From NCBI GenBank assembly GCA_032158295.1, contig CM063255.1, forward strand, positions 8,026,094 through 8,090,093: a stretch of DNA of 64,000 nucleotides, read 5' to 3'. The DNA is from Pycnopodia helianthoides. Its lineage: Eukaryota; Echinodermata; Asteroidea; Forcipulatida; Asteriidae. This document shows, in pieces, positions 48,401-58,200 of this stretch; position 1 is the first letter of the stretch, and each line of letters begins with the position of its first letter. Made by a program: the position numbers and the translations under genes. The notes below the pieces were generated by a model. The model saw only the letters and a list, made by a program, of their open reading frames with translations. It had not been told where the DNA came from and ran no database searches.

Positions 48401-48986
48401 TGCTTTATTTACGGGTCGGCTCATAGTTCGGATTGGAATCAGTTAACGGGACGTCACAAGCTCCGTTTCACCATTTATGAAAATAAACGTAGATTGAAAC
48501 AACCCAAGATGAAACTTAAAGGAACATTACAGAATTGGTATTTGTAAAATATACTTTCGATCACAGATTTACATAAAACTTACACGGTCTAATGATGATG
48601 ATAGTAGAAAACATCCCTTGAAATATTTCTGTCTGAAATGCCATATTTGATGAGAAATGAATAAACTAATTTTCCGATTGGAGTTTATCGCTCAGTGAGC
48701 GTTTTATTCATTTGTTGAAGCTATATGATTTCATGCAAATGTGTAATCGGTTTTTCACTATTTTCTCGTGACCCAGATGGCCGATCGATCTCAAACTTCT
48801 ACAGGTTTGTCAGTTTATGTATATGGTGGATTACATAAAGTGATTACACTGCCAGCAACTGCTTTGTCAGCAAAAACCAATTCTGTAATGTTCCTTTAAG
48901 AACTCAACCTACCCGTCCTTTGTGAAGGGTGTGAAGGGAGCGGCAATCAAACCCTTCAACTTGAAGTCATCAAGTTTGACTTTACT
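34249..48986 (-). CDS. NPL: N-acetylneuraminate lyase (sialic acid aldolase)
   Basis: Minus strand, coding exons from 5': 48986-48913, 46969-46899, 45459-45372, 44167-44110, 42794-42719, 40348-40256, 38265-38117, 37556-37510, 36398-36314, 35082-35043 and 34406-34249. All are GT-AG with exact phase, 939 nt (312 residues plus stop; human about 320). The enzyme splits N-acetylneuraminate into N-acetylmannosamine and pyruvate in the cytosol. The TIM-barrel signatures are present: LKGLIAAPFTPF, GTTAEGPSLTLKER (usually GTTGE), FYYHIPTRTGV with the catalytic Tyr near 145, and FKGAKF with the Schiff-base Lys near 176. The C-terminus has GPPRPPL. The first exon here starts in phase 0 at Ser with no Met, so the initiating ATG lies upstream. 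One candidate is the ATG that ends the exon at 51062. Confidence 0.92.
35530..35646 (-). pseudogene. LINE reverse-transcriptase tail relic
   Basis: The minus strand reads RAFSTAAPKLWDELPVSVRR, the conserved tail after the reverse transcriptase in CR1/L2/Jockey-type LINEs. It then runs into a stop and degenerates. It is a short 5'-truncated remnant in a lyase intron. Confidence 0.7.
36651..37038. mobile_element. TTAA MITE type C, copy 2
   Basis: Full-length copy with TTAAAGGCACTGGACACTAT at the left, GTGTCCAGTGTCTTTAA at the right and TTAA borders. It lies in a lyase intron. Confidence 0.9.
38315..38575 (-). mobile_element. SINE (type b), truncated copy
   Basis: It aligns with the body of the SINE at 6030-6405 (GAGATATCGCC, CAGGGGCACGTTGCCACC, GGCTGAAACAGGGTTACCCC, GGCTGGTAGAGCAGA) but lacks the tRNA-like head. 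It lies in a lyase intron, just upstream of exon 38265-38117 in transcript order. Confidence 0.7.
38698..39064. mobile_element. MITE type D (TTATACAGGATTGG ends)
   Basis: The ends TTATACAGGATTGGTA and CCAATCCTGTATAA are inverted repeats. The interior shares the ACAAACCTGTGAAAATTTGA core with types A, B and C. Type E begins only a few bases downstream. Confidence 0.75.
39069..39368. mobile_element. TTAA MITE type E
   Basis: TTAAAGCACATGTACAACAA on the left and TTGTAAACACCCTTTAA on the right give imperfect inverted ends with TTAA borders. The shared core ACAAACCTGTGAAATGTTAA is present. It stands almost back to back with type D. Confidence 0.7.
39380..39427. repeat. (CAAT)n microsatellite
   Basis: About ten tandem copies of CAAT with one interruption. 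Confidence 0.9.
39598..40225 (+). pseudogene. LINE 3' end (reverse-transcriptase C-terminus relic)
   Basis: The + strand encodes LLLVHALVTSRLDSCNSLLT, then IQRVQNTAARLVSRT, and after a frame change YISDLLHKYIPVRPLRSAGQ and FFAPLLWNDLPLHIR, in the order found at the end of CR1/L2/Jockey-type LINE polymerases. Frames are broken near 39870 and at 40099. It ends with a short TATAAATGTCTTGTATTACA tail. It is a 5'-truncated, dead copy in a lyase intron, antisense to the gene. Confidence 0.85.
40443..40830 (-). mobile_element. tRNA-derived SINE type a with terminal direct repeats
   Basis: The minus-strand head GGGCTAGATAGCTCAGTTGG, with GTT in the anticodon position and a degenerate T arm, lies near 40511-40590. 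A body of about 160 bp extends on one side. A 65-70 bp segment beginning ATCAAGTAATAAACCACAA occurs at both ends (40444-40509 and 40758-40829) as direct repeats. Confidence 0.75.
41740..41860 (-). mobile_element. tRNA-like sequence (Glu/Gly-like) or SINE head
   Basis: The minus strand reads TGGTCTAGTGGTAAGACAT, an A-box/D-arm form, followed about 40 bases later by GTGTTTGAAATCC, a weak B box. No clean cloverleaf forms, so this is probably a SINE head or a tRNA pseudogene. Confidence 0.45.
42300..42690 (+). mobile_element. SINE type a interrupted by a 200-bp insertion
   Basis: The + strand head GGGCTAGATAGCTCAGTTGG starts at 42377. It is broken after GTAGAGCGC and resumes at 42604 with GTAGAGCGCCGG..., then TCCGGAGGTCCTTGGTTCAA. 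The flank TAATAAACCACAAGGGAAAC at 42309 matches the family's end repeat. The interruption is the element at 42404-42603. Confidence 0.8.
42404..42603. mobile_element. 200-bp MITE with 9-bp target duplication
   Basis: The ends TTCGCTCGTCCCCAGCG and CGCTGGGGCCGAGCGAA are inverted repeats with one mismatch. GTAGAGCGC is present on both sides (42395-42403 and 42604-42612). It interrupts the D-arm/A-box region of a tRNA-derived SINE. No coding capacity. Confidence 0.88.
43155..43320. mobile_element. 166-bp hairpin element
   Basis: The left arm (GGGAATAAAAGAGTAGTGAC, then GGTCTTAACCGGCCGTTTAAAA) is mirrored by the right arm ending GTCACTACCTTTTTATTCCC. The centre holds a second hairpin, GATAAAGGACC...GGTCCTTTATC. 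It lies in a lyase intron. The hairpin should fold strongly as DNA or RNA. Confidence 0.8.
43735..43985. repeat. Dispersed repeat related to the 118-bp array
   Basis: It contains two diverged monomers with GTGGATGATATTGAATGGTC and GACAGTAGGAGGGTTA. A nearly identical block is at 50680-50925, so the two are copies of one element. Confidence 0.8.
44390..45325. repeat. ~118-bp tandem array, about eight units
   Basis: The phrase GTGGATGATATTGAATGG, or a variant of it, begins at 44470, 44584, 44701, 44819, 44937, 45055, 45172 and 45290, so the period is 114-118 bp. Neighbouring units are over 95% alike. The array is in a lyase intron. Open + frames reading DDIEWSDSRR are by-products of the repeat and switch frame between units. 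Confidence 0.95.
45925..46275 (-). mobile_element. tRNA-derived SINE type c, full copy
   Basis: On the minus strand the head has CTTGGCAGAGCGGATAAGAG (A-box region) and GGTTCGAATCCCGG (B box). A body follows with GCCCAGTGATCAGGG, ending in AAGCGCTGTATAAAAACCG. A truncated copy is at 18735-18970, and a head fragment may lie at 26100-26170. Confidence 0.8.
47098..47805 (-). mobile_element. SINE type a copy split by a CAGGG MITE
   Basis: Same layout as the copy at 40443-40830: the end repeat (AATAAGGGAAACCGACTGGG), a tRNA-like head near 47185-47245, the body with CAGGGATCACGCCC, and a second end repeat TAATAAACCACAACGGACAC at 47776. The body is interrupted at 47396-47718 by MITE copy 2, so the SINE is older than that insertion. 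Confidence 0.8.
47396..47718. mobile_element. CAGGG-ended MITE, copy 2
   Basis: It starts CAGGGTTCTGCCCACAGTGG and ends CTGGGCAGAACCCGG (last bases mutated). GGGGAT flanks both sides (47390-47395 and 47719-47724) as a 6-bp target duplication. It is nested in a type a SINE. Confidence 0.88.
48516..48899. mobile_element. TTAA MITE type A, copy 4
   Basis: Full-length with TTAA borders. Its edge is 13 bases from the 3' end of lyase exon 48986-48913, so it occupies the first bases of that intron right after the donor site. Confidence 0.9.
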
Positions 48987-49029
48987 CTGCAAGGGTAAAC
49001 AAAATTCAGGAGTTACACATTCCATTATG

Positions 49030-49255
49030 CCTCTTGCTGTCTGACCATTCAATACCATTCAAGTGGTTTTGAATGATAGATAAACTATGCCAGCCTGCAA
49101 TATGATACCATGAGGGAATGCATGTACACAGTACACAGTTAGTTCTGTGCACAGTTGTGCCACCGTACACAACCTTGGCAGTCGAATGGTTTTAAATGGT
49201 TGGTCAACTCACTGGAAAATGTTGCCAAGAGTCACTGACAGTAGGAGGGTTAAGC
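49030..49255. repeat. Dispersed repeat, CTCTTGCTGTCTGACC type
   Basis: It runs from CCTCTTGCTGTCTGACCATT to GAGTCACTGACAGTAGGAGG. Copies are at 53640-53870 and 55780-56045. It shares segments with the 118-bp monomer (TGTCTGACCATTCAATA in antisense) and has weak inverted ends. Confidence 0.7.
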
Positions 49256-50143
49256 TTTATGATGACAAGCTGATGGTCCTCCTCCTAGTACAAAACCTGT
49301 ACGTACACTGTATACCAATCCCAGTATTAGTTTAGACACACTGTAACTTGTTCCTCAGACGTTTGTGAGTTGGATTTAAATGTCTAGGTCCGAATACAAA
49401 CGACTTGGTTAGTCACAAGTTACCGCTTAAAAAAAACCCTGCTTGACGCCATCGGAATCTATGCACATGCTCACACCATCACACTGTTACGTACAGCATG
49501 TTTCAGAGTAGCGTGAAATTTGTGTATAAACCATCAGAAAGAGCCTTTAGAGTCAAATTCCAACTGGCCAAGCCATGAGGAAGCCACCTGTCCAAGACAT
49601 GAATGATTTCAGCCAGGAGTGGCTATTAGCCACAGGCTAGGAGATTCCTGTGGGAATTCATAGAGGGGTTGTTATAGATGAATATTTTTTCTAGGTCAAA
49701 GAATCAACCCAGGGTGATTCCACATTTTTCAATGCTATTTGGCTAGATCTCAATAGCAGGCATGCAACTGTAACTTCACCCAAAAAAGAGGAAATTACAA
49801 AATTTCAATGATTTTGTACAGTATTTTTCAATTTTGAATGGTAAAACTGACAATAAAAAAAGAGGAAATCAGCTGATCCGAGGAAAAGTTGCATGCCTGC
49901 AATAGGGAACTTGGAATATATGTTGCACAATGTCGCGGTCCAGCAAAACCTTCTCTGGCACTCCACTGGATTGCAAGCGTATGCCTACGGGAATGTTCTT
50001 CCGTGCCTAGAACATGCCCAGCTTTTTTAGACGCTCCCAAACCAAGTCATTGTATCAGACAATATTAGAATCTAACTCACAAATGATCAGAGAGTCTGTA
50101 GACTGTCTGTATGAAACAAACTGTTCCAAACAGTGTGATGGTT

Positions 50144-50536
50144 TTAAAGGAACATTACAGAATTGGTAAGAACAAAACTTGTAAAATATACTTTTTGATC
50201 ACAGATTTACATAAAACTTACACAGTCTAATGATGATGATAGTAGAAAACATCCCTTGAAATATTTCTGTCTGAAATGCCATATTTGACTAGAAATGAAT
50301 AAACTAATTTCCGATTGGAGTTTATCGCTCATTGAGTGTTTTATTCATTTGTTGAATCTATATTATTTCATGCAAATGTGTAATCGGTTTTTCACTATTT
50401 TCTCGTGACCCAGATGGCCGATCGATCTCAAACTTCTACAGGTTTGTCAGTTTGTGTATATGGTGGATTACATAAAGTGCTTACACTGCCAGCAACTGTT
50501 TTGTTAGCAAAAACCAACTCTGTAATTTTCCTTTAA
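50144..50536. mobile_element. TTAA MITE type A, copy 5
   Basis: Full-length copy with TTAA borders, situated between the lyase and the NOL4-like exons. Confidence 0.9.
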
Positions 50537-50679
50537 ACAAAGCTCTGCATGAACATGTACATGTCATAAAAATAAAGAGTGCTTTGAGATGCTTTGGGTG
50601 TGATAAATTGTTATTATTATAACTGTGCACAGAAATTAATGTATACATTATGCATTTACCACATGAAATTATAGCAAGC

Positions 50680-50960
50680 TGGTATAGTTTATCAATCCCG
50701 CAAAACCACAGTGGATGATATTGAATGGTCAGACAGTAGGAGGGTTAGCTGTGTGCTGTGTAAATCATGCATACAACACATGATACCAGAGTGCAGGCTG
50801 GCATTGTTTATCTATCATTCAAAACCACAGTGGATGACATTGATTGGTCAGATAGTAGGAGGGTTAACCAAAACATACAGCTGGATTCTGCATGGCTTGG
50901 GGTGGTTAGGGAGAGTATCATCATGTTAGCAAAAACCAATTCTGTAATGTTCCTTTAAGC
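50680..50960. repeat. Dispersed 118-type repeat joined to a type A MITE end
   Basis: Bases 50680-50925 match 43735-43985. A solo type A MITE end (GCAAAAACCAATTCTGTAAT to CCTTTAA) follows at 50928-50959, suggesting a deletion or recombination between repeats. Confidence 0.75.
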
Positions 50961-51052
50961 GTGTGCTTAGACTAGGATTTTAAAAACAAACCAATAAATT
51001 TTGGCGTTGATGAAGAGTGGGCGGTTATGGTATTAAGATAAACATCAGTCAA

Positions 51053-54000
51053 TCAACTCACCATTTTTGAGACCTTCACAGGCACCGGCGTAAAGTTCTG
51101 CTTTCGTTTCAGCGGCCGTGTGGGTGTTCCGTCTGTATTGATTCTAATGAAAGACTTGTCCTTCTTGTTTTTGCAGTTGGGGCAGGCGTCCACAAACTCC
51201 TTGCAGATGTGACGTGGAATGCGGGAATATTTCTTACATACCTGCAGATATTGGAGGAAGGAATAAAACCCTTCTTTTTTTCACTGAATCTTGTACTTTT
51301 AATGGTCATTTCAGACATGGCTATTTTACAGACACTTGTTCCCAGCAATCGCCAAGACCAAACAAAAAAACAAAAACTTTCAATTTTGACATGATTTCTC
51401 TTTCGGAAAGTAAAGGTCATGTCAGACAGGGCAAATTGTTCAGGCAACCTGGAGGCAACCAACTGCACTGCATGCACAAGGAACACTTCGGCAGCACAAG
51501 AGACATTCTTCTAGCTGTAACTCACTATCCCAAGAAAAATAATGAGAAAATTGAAATGTGAATGAATAAGGGTTCCGAGGTTTCAGTGTAGAGTCAGTCA
51601 CTGCTCTGATTGGTTCTTCTGAAAGGGGAACTGTGATTGGAGGGCTCAGAGTTATTGTGTGGGTTGCCCATTGTGTGTGAGTGCCCTGTATAGTGGGGTG
51701 TGTCAGTAGACTGTGGGATAACAGTGGAGTAGGGTGTCAGGTGGTATTTCTATTCTTAATAGAAGAAAGTTCATTGAAGAAACAGAAAGGCTTCACACAG
51801 CAATTGGTGTTCCTGCCAATATGCCAAAAATTCACACTAACCACCTACATTGTACAGCATGTGTATTACATTAAAGGAACGTTACAGAATTGGTTTTTGC
51901 TAACAAAACAGTTTCTGGCAGTGTAAGCACTTTATGTAATCCACCATATGCATAAACTGACAAACCTGTAGAAGTTTGAGATCGATCGGCCATCTGGGTC
52001 ACGAGAAAATAGTGAAAAACCGATTACACATTTGCATGAAATCATATAGCTTCAACAAATGAATAAAACGCTCACTGAGCGATAAACTCCAATCGGAAAA
52101 TTAGTTTATTCATTTCTCATCAAATATGGCATTTCAGACAGAAATATTTCAAGGGATGTTTTCTACTATCATCATCATTAGACCTTGTAAGTTTCATGTA
52201 AATCTGTGATCAAAAAGTATATTTTACAAGTTTTGTTCTTACCAATTCTGTAATGTTCCTTTAAGCTTTGGTGGCAATAACTACTTCATCACTGACTCAT
52301 TACCATCCTTTGTTTAAACTGAGCTGGTCTGTATAAACCTTGGTTGAAGTTGTTTTTCTTCTGATGAAGTAGTTGTTTTATTCTATTATCGCTGTTTGAA
52401 AACTTACATCAAAATATGTATTTCTGTAGTTTTTATGAGGACTTGTGCCTTCGTGAATGTCTTGGAGGATGCTGTAGACTTCTTCAGCTGCAGCCACCCG
52501 TCTCCAGTTGCCAAGCAACGAATCGTCATAAGGATCCTGCAATGTAATCAATTTTTGCCTTGTCACAACGGGTTCAAATCAGCTAATACTTATTTTTATA
52601 TACACGTATGCAACAGCGCAAAGTGCCAATAACAGGTTGGTTATCAAATGAGAATAAATGGTCAGTTTAGACGTGGGAGGAAAACCCAAGATGGGAAAAA
52701 ACACAGGCACTCAATTAGGGACTGAAAACCCGATCTGTCTGAAGTGGGATTTGAACCAGGGTCCATAGAGGTGAAAGGCAGGGGAAAAAAAACACTGCGC
52801 CAACCTGGTGCCATATTATCAAGTTAATAAGACCTGGGCCAAATTTCATGGCTCGATATCTGGGCCCAATTTTGTGGCTCTGCTTACCGTAAGCAAAGAA
52901 TCGGCGCTTGCGGAAGCAGGGAATTCCGCGCTTACGTCAAGCGTATTTCACGGGTTAGCAGGGAATTTCGGCTTGTGCGCGTGCATACTCCACGTTACTA
53001 GGCATTCTACGCTTACACAGCTAGCGCAGAAATTCGGCGCTTGAACAGTAAGCGGAGAATGGTCACCATAAGCAGAGCCATGAAATTGGGCCCAGGTATT
53101 TAATTCTACTGCCGCAGAGTAGATTTTGTAATTTGGGAAACTACTTAGTTCTGAAAAGAACTGCTTACACACTGGACACCTTTGGTAATTGTCAAAGACC
53201 AGTCTTCTCACTTGGTGTATCTCAACATAATGCACAAAAATAACAAACCTGTGAAAATTTTGAACTCAATTGGTCGTCGAAGTTGCGAGACAATAATGGA
53301 AGAAAAAACACCCTTGTCACACGAAGTTGTGTGCTTTCAGATGCTTGATTTCGAGACCTCACGCGGGAGGTCTCGAAATCAGTTCAATATTTTACTGAGA
53401 AATTAATTCTTTCTCAAAAACTACATTACTTCAGAGGGAGCCGTTTCTCACAATGTTTTATACTATCAACAGCTCTCCATTGCTCGTTACCAAGTAAGTT
53501 TTTATGCTAACAATTATTTTGAGTAATTACCAATAGTGTCCAGTGCCTTTAAGTACGACCTGGGGAGGTAGAAAATGGGCCGGGAACATTACTTTTTGTC
53601 CCTTTGAATCAGTGGATCGAGGGGACTTCTCATTATTAACCCTCTTGCTGTCTGACCATTCGATACCATTCACTGTGGTTTTGAATGATAGATAAACTAT
53701 GCCAGCCTGCAATATGATACCATGAGGGAATGCATGTACACAGTACACAGTTAGTTCTGTGCACAGTTGTGCCACCATACACAACCTTGGCAGTCGAATG
53801 GTTTCAAATGGTTGGTCAACTCACTGGAAAATGTTGTTAAGAGTCACTGAGAGTAGGAGGTTTAATATTAACTTCAATGCCGCAGAGTGAGAGTATTAAT
53901 TGGTCACAACGTTTTAATTAGCCTGCTCCAGTCCTAGAGACATTCACAGAGCAGCAAGGGACAGGGACGGATACATACATGTAGAGAGCTGGTTCATCAA

Positions 54001-55262
54001 ATGTCGTCTGTGGTACCCCAACAATCCTGTCAGGGGTCGAATGGACAGAAAGATAGATAAAGGGTTCCCCCAAAATGTTTAAAACTGTGGCATTCTGGAC
54101 CCAACTCTTGGAAGTTTGACCTCGGCACCCCGAATTGAACGAGGTCCTCTGAATGATTTTACGCGGTGTTTATTGTTTTACTGTGCAATCTGGGGCATTT
54201 TAATTGGTGTTATCTCAATGATTTTTTTTTGCGTATCGCGTAATTTGCGCATCACACAATTTGCGCATATTGGACGATACCCTAGCTGGGGAGAACCCTG
54301 ATACTATTAATGCAGCTGCTAAGGTAACAATTGTGCACTTTGTGGTAAAAGCATGAAATTTGCTATGATGGTTGGTATTGGGCTAATTATCAATTTTAGA
54401 CGTGGACCCACCTTGGGTTTCTCCTATTTGGGGGCGGAGCTACATTTGTTATGAGCTATACTTTATATAGATAGAAAGGCCTACCTACTGCGAGTAATTT
54501 GTTTTGTAATTTTTTACTTCACCTCTGATTTTGTGGGCTCACACACGACATCATCATACCAGCCCAGCTCTGGTGCACTCTTCAGCGAGAACTGCCTCGA
54601 TCGAACGTAGAACATAAACCGCGGTGGCTCATCGCCGGGTTTGATACCCCCGTTACTCAACACCTTGTAAATCCTCTGGATCTTCTCCGCCGACATCATG
54701 TCCGAATTCTTGCTGTGCATCACTTCTTTGATTTTGGCCATGAGCATCTGCTCCCGCAGCAGTTCCTCCGTCGTCACCTCCTGCTCTCCCGACTGTGGGA
54801 GGCTCAGGGAGTGTGCCATCGTCACAGCAACCTGCTCTTCGTTTTGCGACAACGTCAACGACGACTCGTTACCGGTGACCTCCGGGCTTGTTGATTCGGC
54901 GATGGCATCGGAGCTTGTGTTTTCCTCGGCACCTGCGAGACCTTCTGTTACGGCGTGCACAATCACTTCAAGGTCCCCCATGTCGGGATTTCCGGGCAAG
55001 TCTTCGCATGTGTCTTTAGCGTTGGAATTTTTCAGAGGAGTACTTGTCTTTATGGTTGTCAGGGTGTCTGCAATATTTTCTATGGTTTCCGTCATGACTG
55101 ACGTCTCAATCTGAATGGCCTCATCCTCCATTGTTATTGCTAAGTATGTTGTACACTCTTCTCCAAGTGTCTGGTTTGGAACCAGGTTCTTGCCCTCCCC
55201 CAAGTTTCGCTCCAGGTCAAAGTCCGTCTCAAACTGTCTCTTGTTTTGGTTCTTTCCTAGAT
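51053..55262 (-). CDS. NOL4-like H2C2-domain protein with acidic N-terminus (5' end incomplete)
   Basis: Minus-strand exons 55262-54523, 52536-52408 and 51241-51062 (plus VS-stop to 51053 if unspliced) join in phase 0. The first has about 246 codons, very acidic and Ser/Thr-rich, ending with an SAEKIQRIYKVLSNGG helix and FMFYVRSRQFSLK. The next two encode NWRRVAAAEEVYSILQDIHE, a His near TSPH, YSRIPRHICKEF and CPNC. This order resembles the N-terminal domain of nucleolar protein 4 (NOL4), a fold like the HHCC zinc-binding domain of retroviral-type integrases, so distant transposon ancestry is possible. Function is unknown; nucleic-acid binding is a guess. The 55262 exon needs one base from an upstream exon; 57097-57061 (MTEEDDITCQKP) fits in phase but is unproven. 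Confidence 0.65.
51871..52264. mobile_element. TTAA MITE type A, copy 6
   Basis: Full-length copy with TTAA borders, in an intron of the NOL4-like gene. Confidence 0.9.
52860..53095. mobile_element. Hairpin MITE type G, 236-bp copy
   Basis: CTGGGCCCAATTTTGTGGCT on the left and GCCATGAAATTGGGCCCAG on the right are inverted repeats continuing into GCTTA/TAAGC. Inside is GGAATTCCGCGCTTACG, again close to the 23-bp minisatellite unit. A further end fragment precedes it at 52838-52857. Confidence 0.8.
53168..53552. mobile_element. TTAA MITE type C, copy 3 (left end damaged)
   Basis: Inverted relative to the copies at 32162 and 36651. The right border CAGTGCCTTTAA is intact, while the left retains ACTGGACACCTTTGGTAATT but lacks TTAAAG. 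The central palindrome is partly lost. Confidence 0.82.
53640..53870. repeat. Dispersed repeat, CTCTTGCTGTCTGACC type, copy 2
   Basis: Nearly identical to 49030-49255, including CAGTACACAGTTAGTTCTGT and TGGTTGGTCAACTCACTGGA. It lies in an intron of the NOL4-like gene. Confidence 0.75.
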
Positions 55263-58200
55263 CTACAATATTGCATCAAAGTGGAAAAAGAAATAAGATA
55301 TTTAAAGAAATTACATTTAGTACACAGTATGACAACATGAAATCTTCTTGATTTAAATTTTTTTTTTGTTCAAAGCACTCCACGTGCAGGGGCAAAGATG
55401 ACTGACACATTTTCATGGCTATTTACATACATGTAATGTATTTTTTATTTTTTTTTAAAAATCTTCTGAAAAGAAACCCTTTACGTCAAGTTTTTTTCAA
55501 ACACAATTTAGGACAGTTACATGTTATTGCTTTAAGCAACCTTTTGCTGGTCACACTTTTGTTACGCCCTTCTTCCGGGCAAATGCAATAATGTCAAGAT
55601 GGATGAAAAAAACCTCCAAGGTTTGTTAGATCATTTAGAAGTGTCAGAATTTTATCTAGAGTGATCAAATCTATCACAATAATGTGGCCATCTTGTTGAT
55701 TGACGGGCTGATTTGTTTAATTGAAGAATTTACTTTAGGCATCTGTTGAGCGAGTCGGAGCTTGAGCTTCACGCAGCCATCTGGCAGCTAAAACTTCCAA
55801 CACAATGTCTAGTCACAGACAGTAATGAGTGTTGAACCCTCCTACTCTCAGTGACTCTGAGCAACATTTTCCAGTGAGTTGACCAACCATTCGACTGCCA
55901 AGGTTGTGTACGGTGGCACAACTGCACAGAACTACATTGTAACTGTGTACTGTGTACATGCATTCCCTTATGGTATCATATTGCAGGCTGGCATACATGT
56001 AGCTTATCTATCATTCAAAACCATGGTCAGACAGCAAGAGGGTTAAAATAAACAAATCTACATGTACATGTACCTTGAGTTTGTCTATTGTTACATACCA
56101 AACATGTAGTGCTTAAATTAAGCACTAATGCTATCAATGTTTTTGAAATTATCAATCGAGACCCAAGACAAGTATCCCACCTTTTCTTGTTAAACCTAGG
56201 ACCATAGTTAGGCTCTATACAATGATGTATCGTATAGTACACTACACCTACATGTACATCATGTACATTGTAAATAGGGCAGACAGTTTTCCATATAATC
56301 GACTACCAAATTTAAAGGGATTTTTCATTCTATTTTTATGGATGTTGAACTTTACTCCATTTTTTACTTAATCTTCTCAAGAAATTGGCAGTTAAAAATG
56401 CTCATTTATTGGCCTCCAACCATAAAGTCTTCGAACTGCACTGCCTGTTATTCTTCAAACCACCCCAAACTGCCCGAGTAGTTTGGCAAGTTGGAGTCTT
56501 GAGTTCGCGATTGAAACACTTCAAACAGCTGCAGATCAAACAGCTCAACATTACGATAGTCTAAAAATAACACATGGTCTCCATCAGCAAAATTATGTTT
56601 TCCACCTCCACAGTTTCAAAGATCGGAATTCCAATCCCCAACAATGCATACACAACAAACAACAAGTAGCCTAGTTGTTTTGTGTGGGTATGTACCGTAT
56701 TTTAAGTACAAATTGTACTCAAATTACGGTGCATACCCACACAGAATAATGTACTTCACAACGTATGTATGGCAAACCTGTAATGGCGGTGTTTTTAAAC
56801 ACGGAATAACATGATTTAAAAGGATATTTCGAAGAATTTAAAGTAAAGAAGTTATCTGTAGGTAGCTAAAATAGAGGCATTAGATTTCATTTCAAACTTA
56901 AGTACGTTGTTAATATTTTCAATCACTTTTTTAACAGATTCATTGAGACCAGCAAACTTCTGTTCACAACTTTCCATGTAACATACATTTTAGTTGATCT
57001 GTCTTGTTTCCAACCTCAAGTCAAAGCTTCAATATTGGTAAGAGAAACAAAAAACTGTACAAGGCTTTTGACAGGTAATGTCATCCTCTTCAGTCATGAT
57101 TCATAGGACGACTACGACGACGACGACGACAACGTCATCCTCTACAAAATCAACCAAACTTGTAATCATATAATCATAACGAAAGTGTTCCGCAGAAACT
57201 CTTGTCACTTTCCGTGCTGCACATGACCCGATGCTTTACTTAAAAGTGTGCGAGTGCTAGTTCAAAAAAGACAATTCAAGCGGACATTTAATCGTGCAGC
57301 CGGAAGGTCAACGGAAGAGCCCAAAACTCCAAAAGAATGAACAAATATTGTAAAATGGCATTCAGCAAGTAGCGCATTCAATCAAGACCACCGTAGGTAG
57401 GTAAGACCTAGAAATTTTGTAATAGAGTAGAATGGCTTATTTTTCATGATTTCAACACCTTGTTAAGTTGTTAATCTTTTTAATCAAAAGTGCCTTTCTC
57501 TCTATGTTTGTGATTCCTCTTCACGACTTCAGCTCTTGTAACATTTAAATTATCATTCTGTCAACATTCAAGCTTTCTGGACAGCGCTAAATTAAGGGCG
57601 TTTACTCAAGTGGTGTAATACTACTACTAGTAGTACTACTACTAGCCCATAGGTTTTACGAGACACTGTACACCTCCTCCATGGTACAATTCAATTTCTC
57701 TAACGTACATGAATCCAATTGAATCAATACAGTAAAACGGTACCTGGGTACATACACACAAACACAACGCAAACTAATGCTTTAATACAGCTTACCAGCC
57801 AATATACATTTATTACACTTACTTTTCTAGTTAAATTTTCTTCCTGGTAATAAGACGGGTCTGCATTTGCAACCTTTCAAACCTTAAAAGTGGTCAAAAC
57901 ATCTCTCCAGAAATAAGACGGTTTTTCTTTCAACTTCCACACACAACAAGCGATGGCGCTGGAATGGCCTCTCTATTTTCCTCTTCTTGAGGGCGCTGTT
58001 TCAATAATTTGTAAACAAAATAACAAACCCACATCATCACATCCTAACATTCACAGACACTGCTGAGCTAGAAAAGTGATCCAGATTGCCAGTTATTATA
58101 GTGGTGAGTTGCATGTTTTGCGTTTTTGTTGTCTCACAGTTTTAAAAGCGTTGATGAAGAAGCCTACCTTAATTGTTTTTATGTGTGTTAACCGGGAATG

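Noticed and set aside
54698..55114. 138-residue + strand frame opposite the acidic NOL4-like exon
   Set aside because: It is antisense to the minus-strand exon, whose phase and domain order are consistent with its downstream exons.
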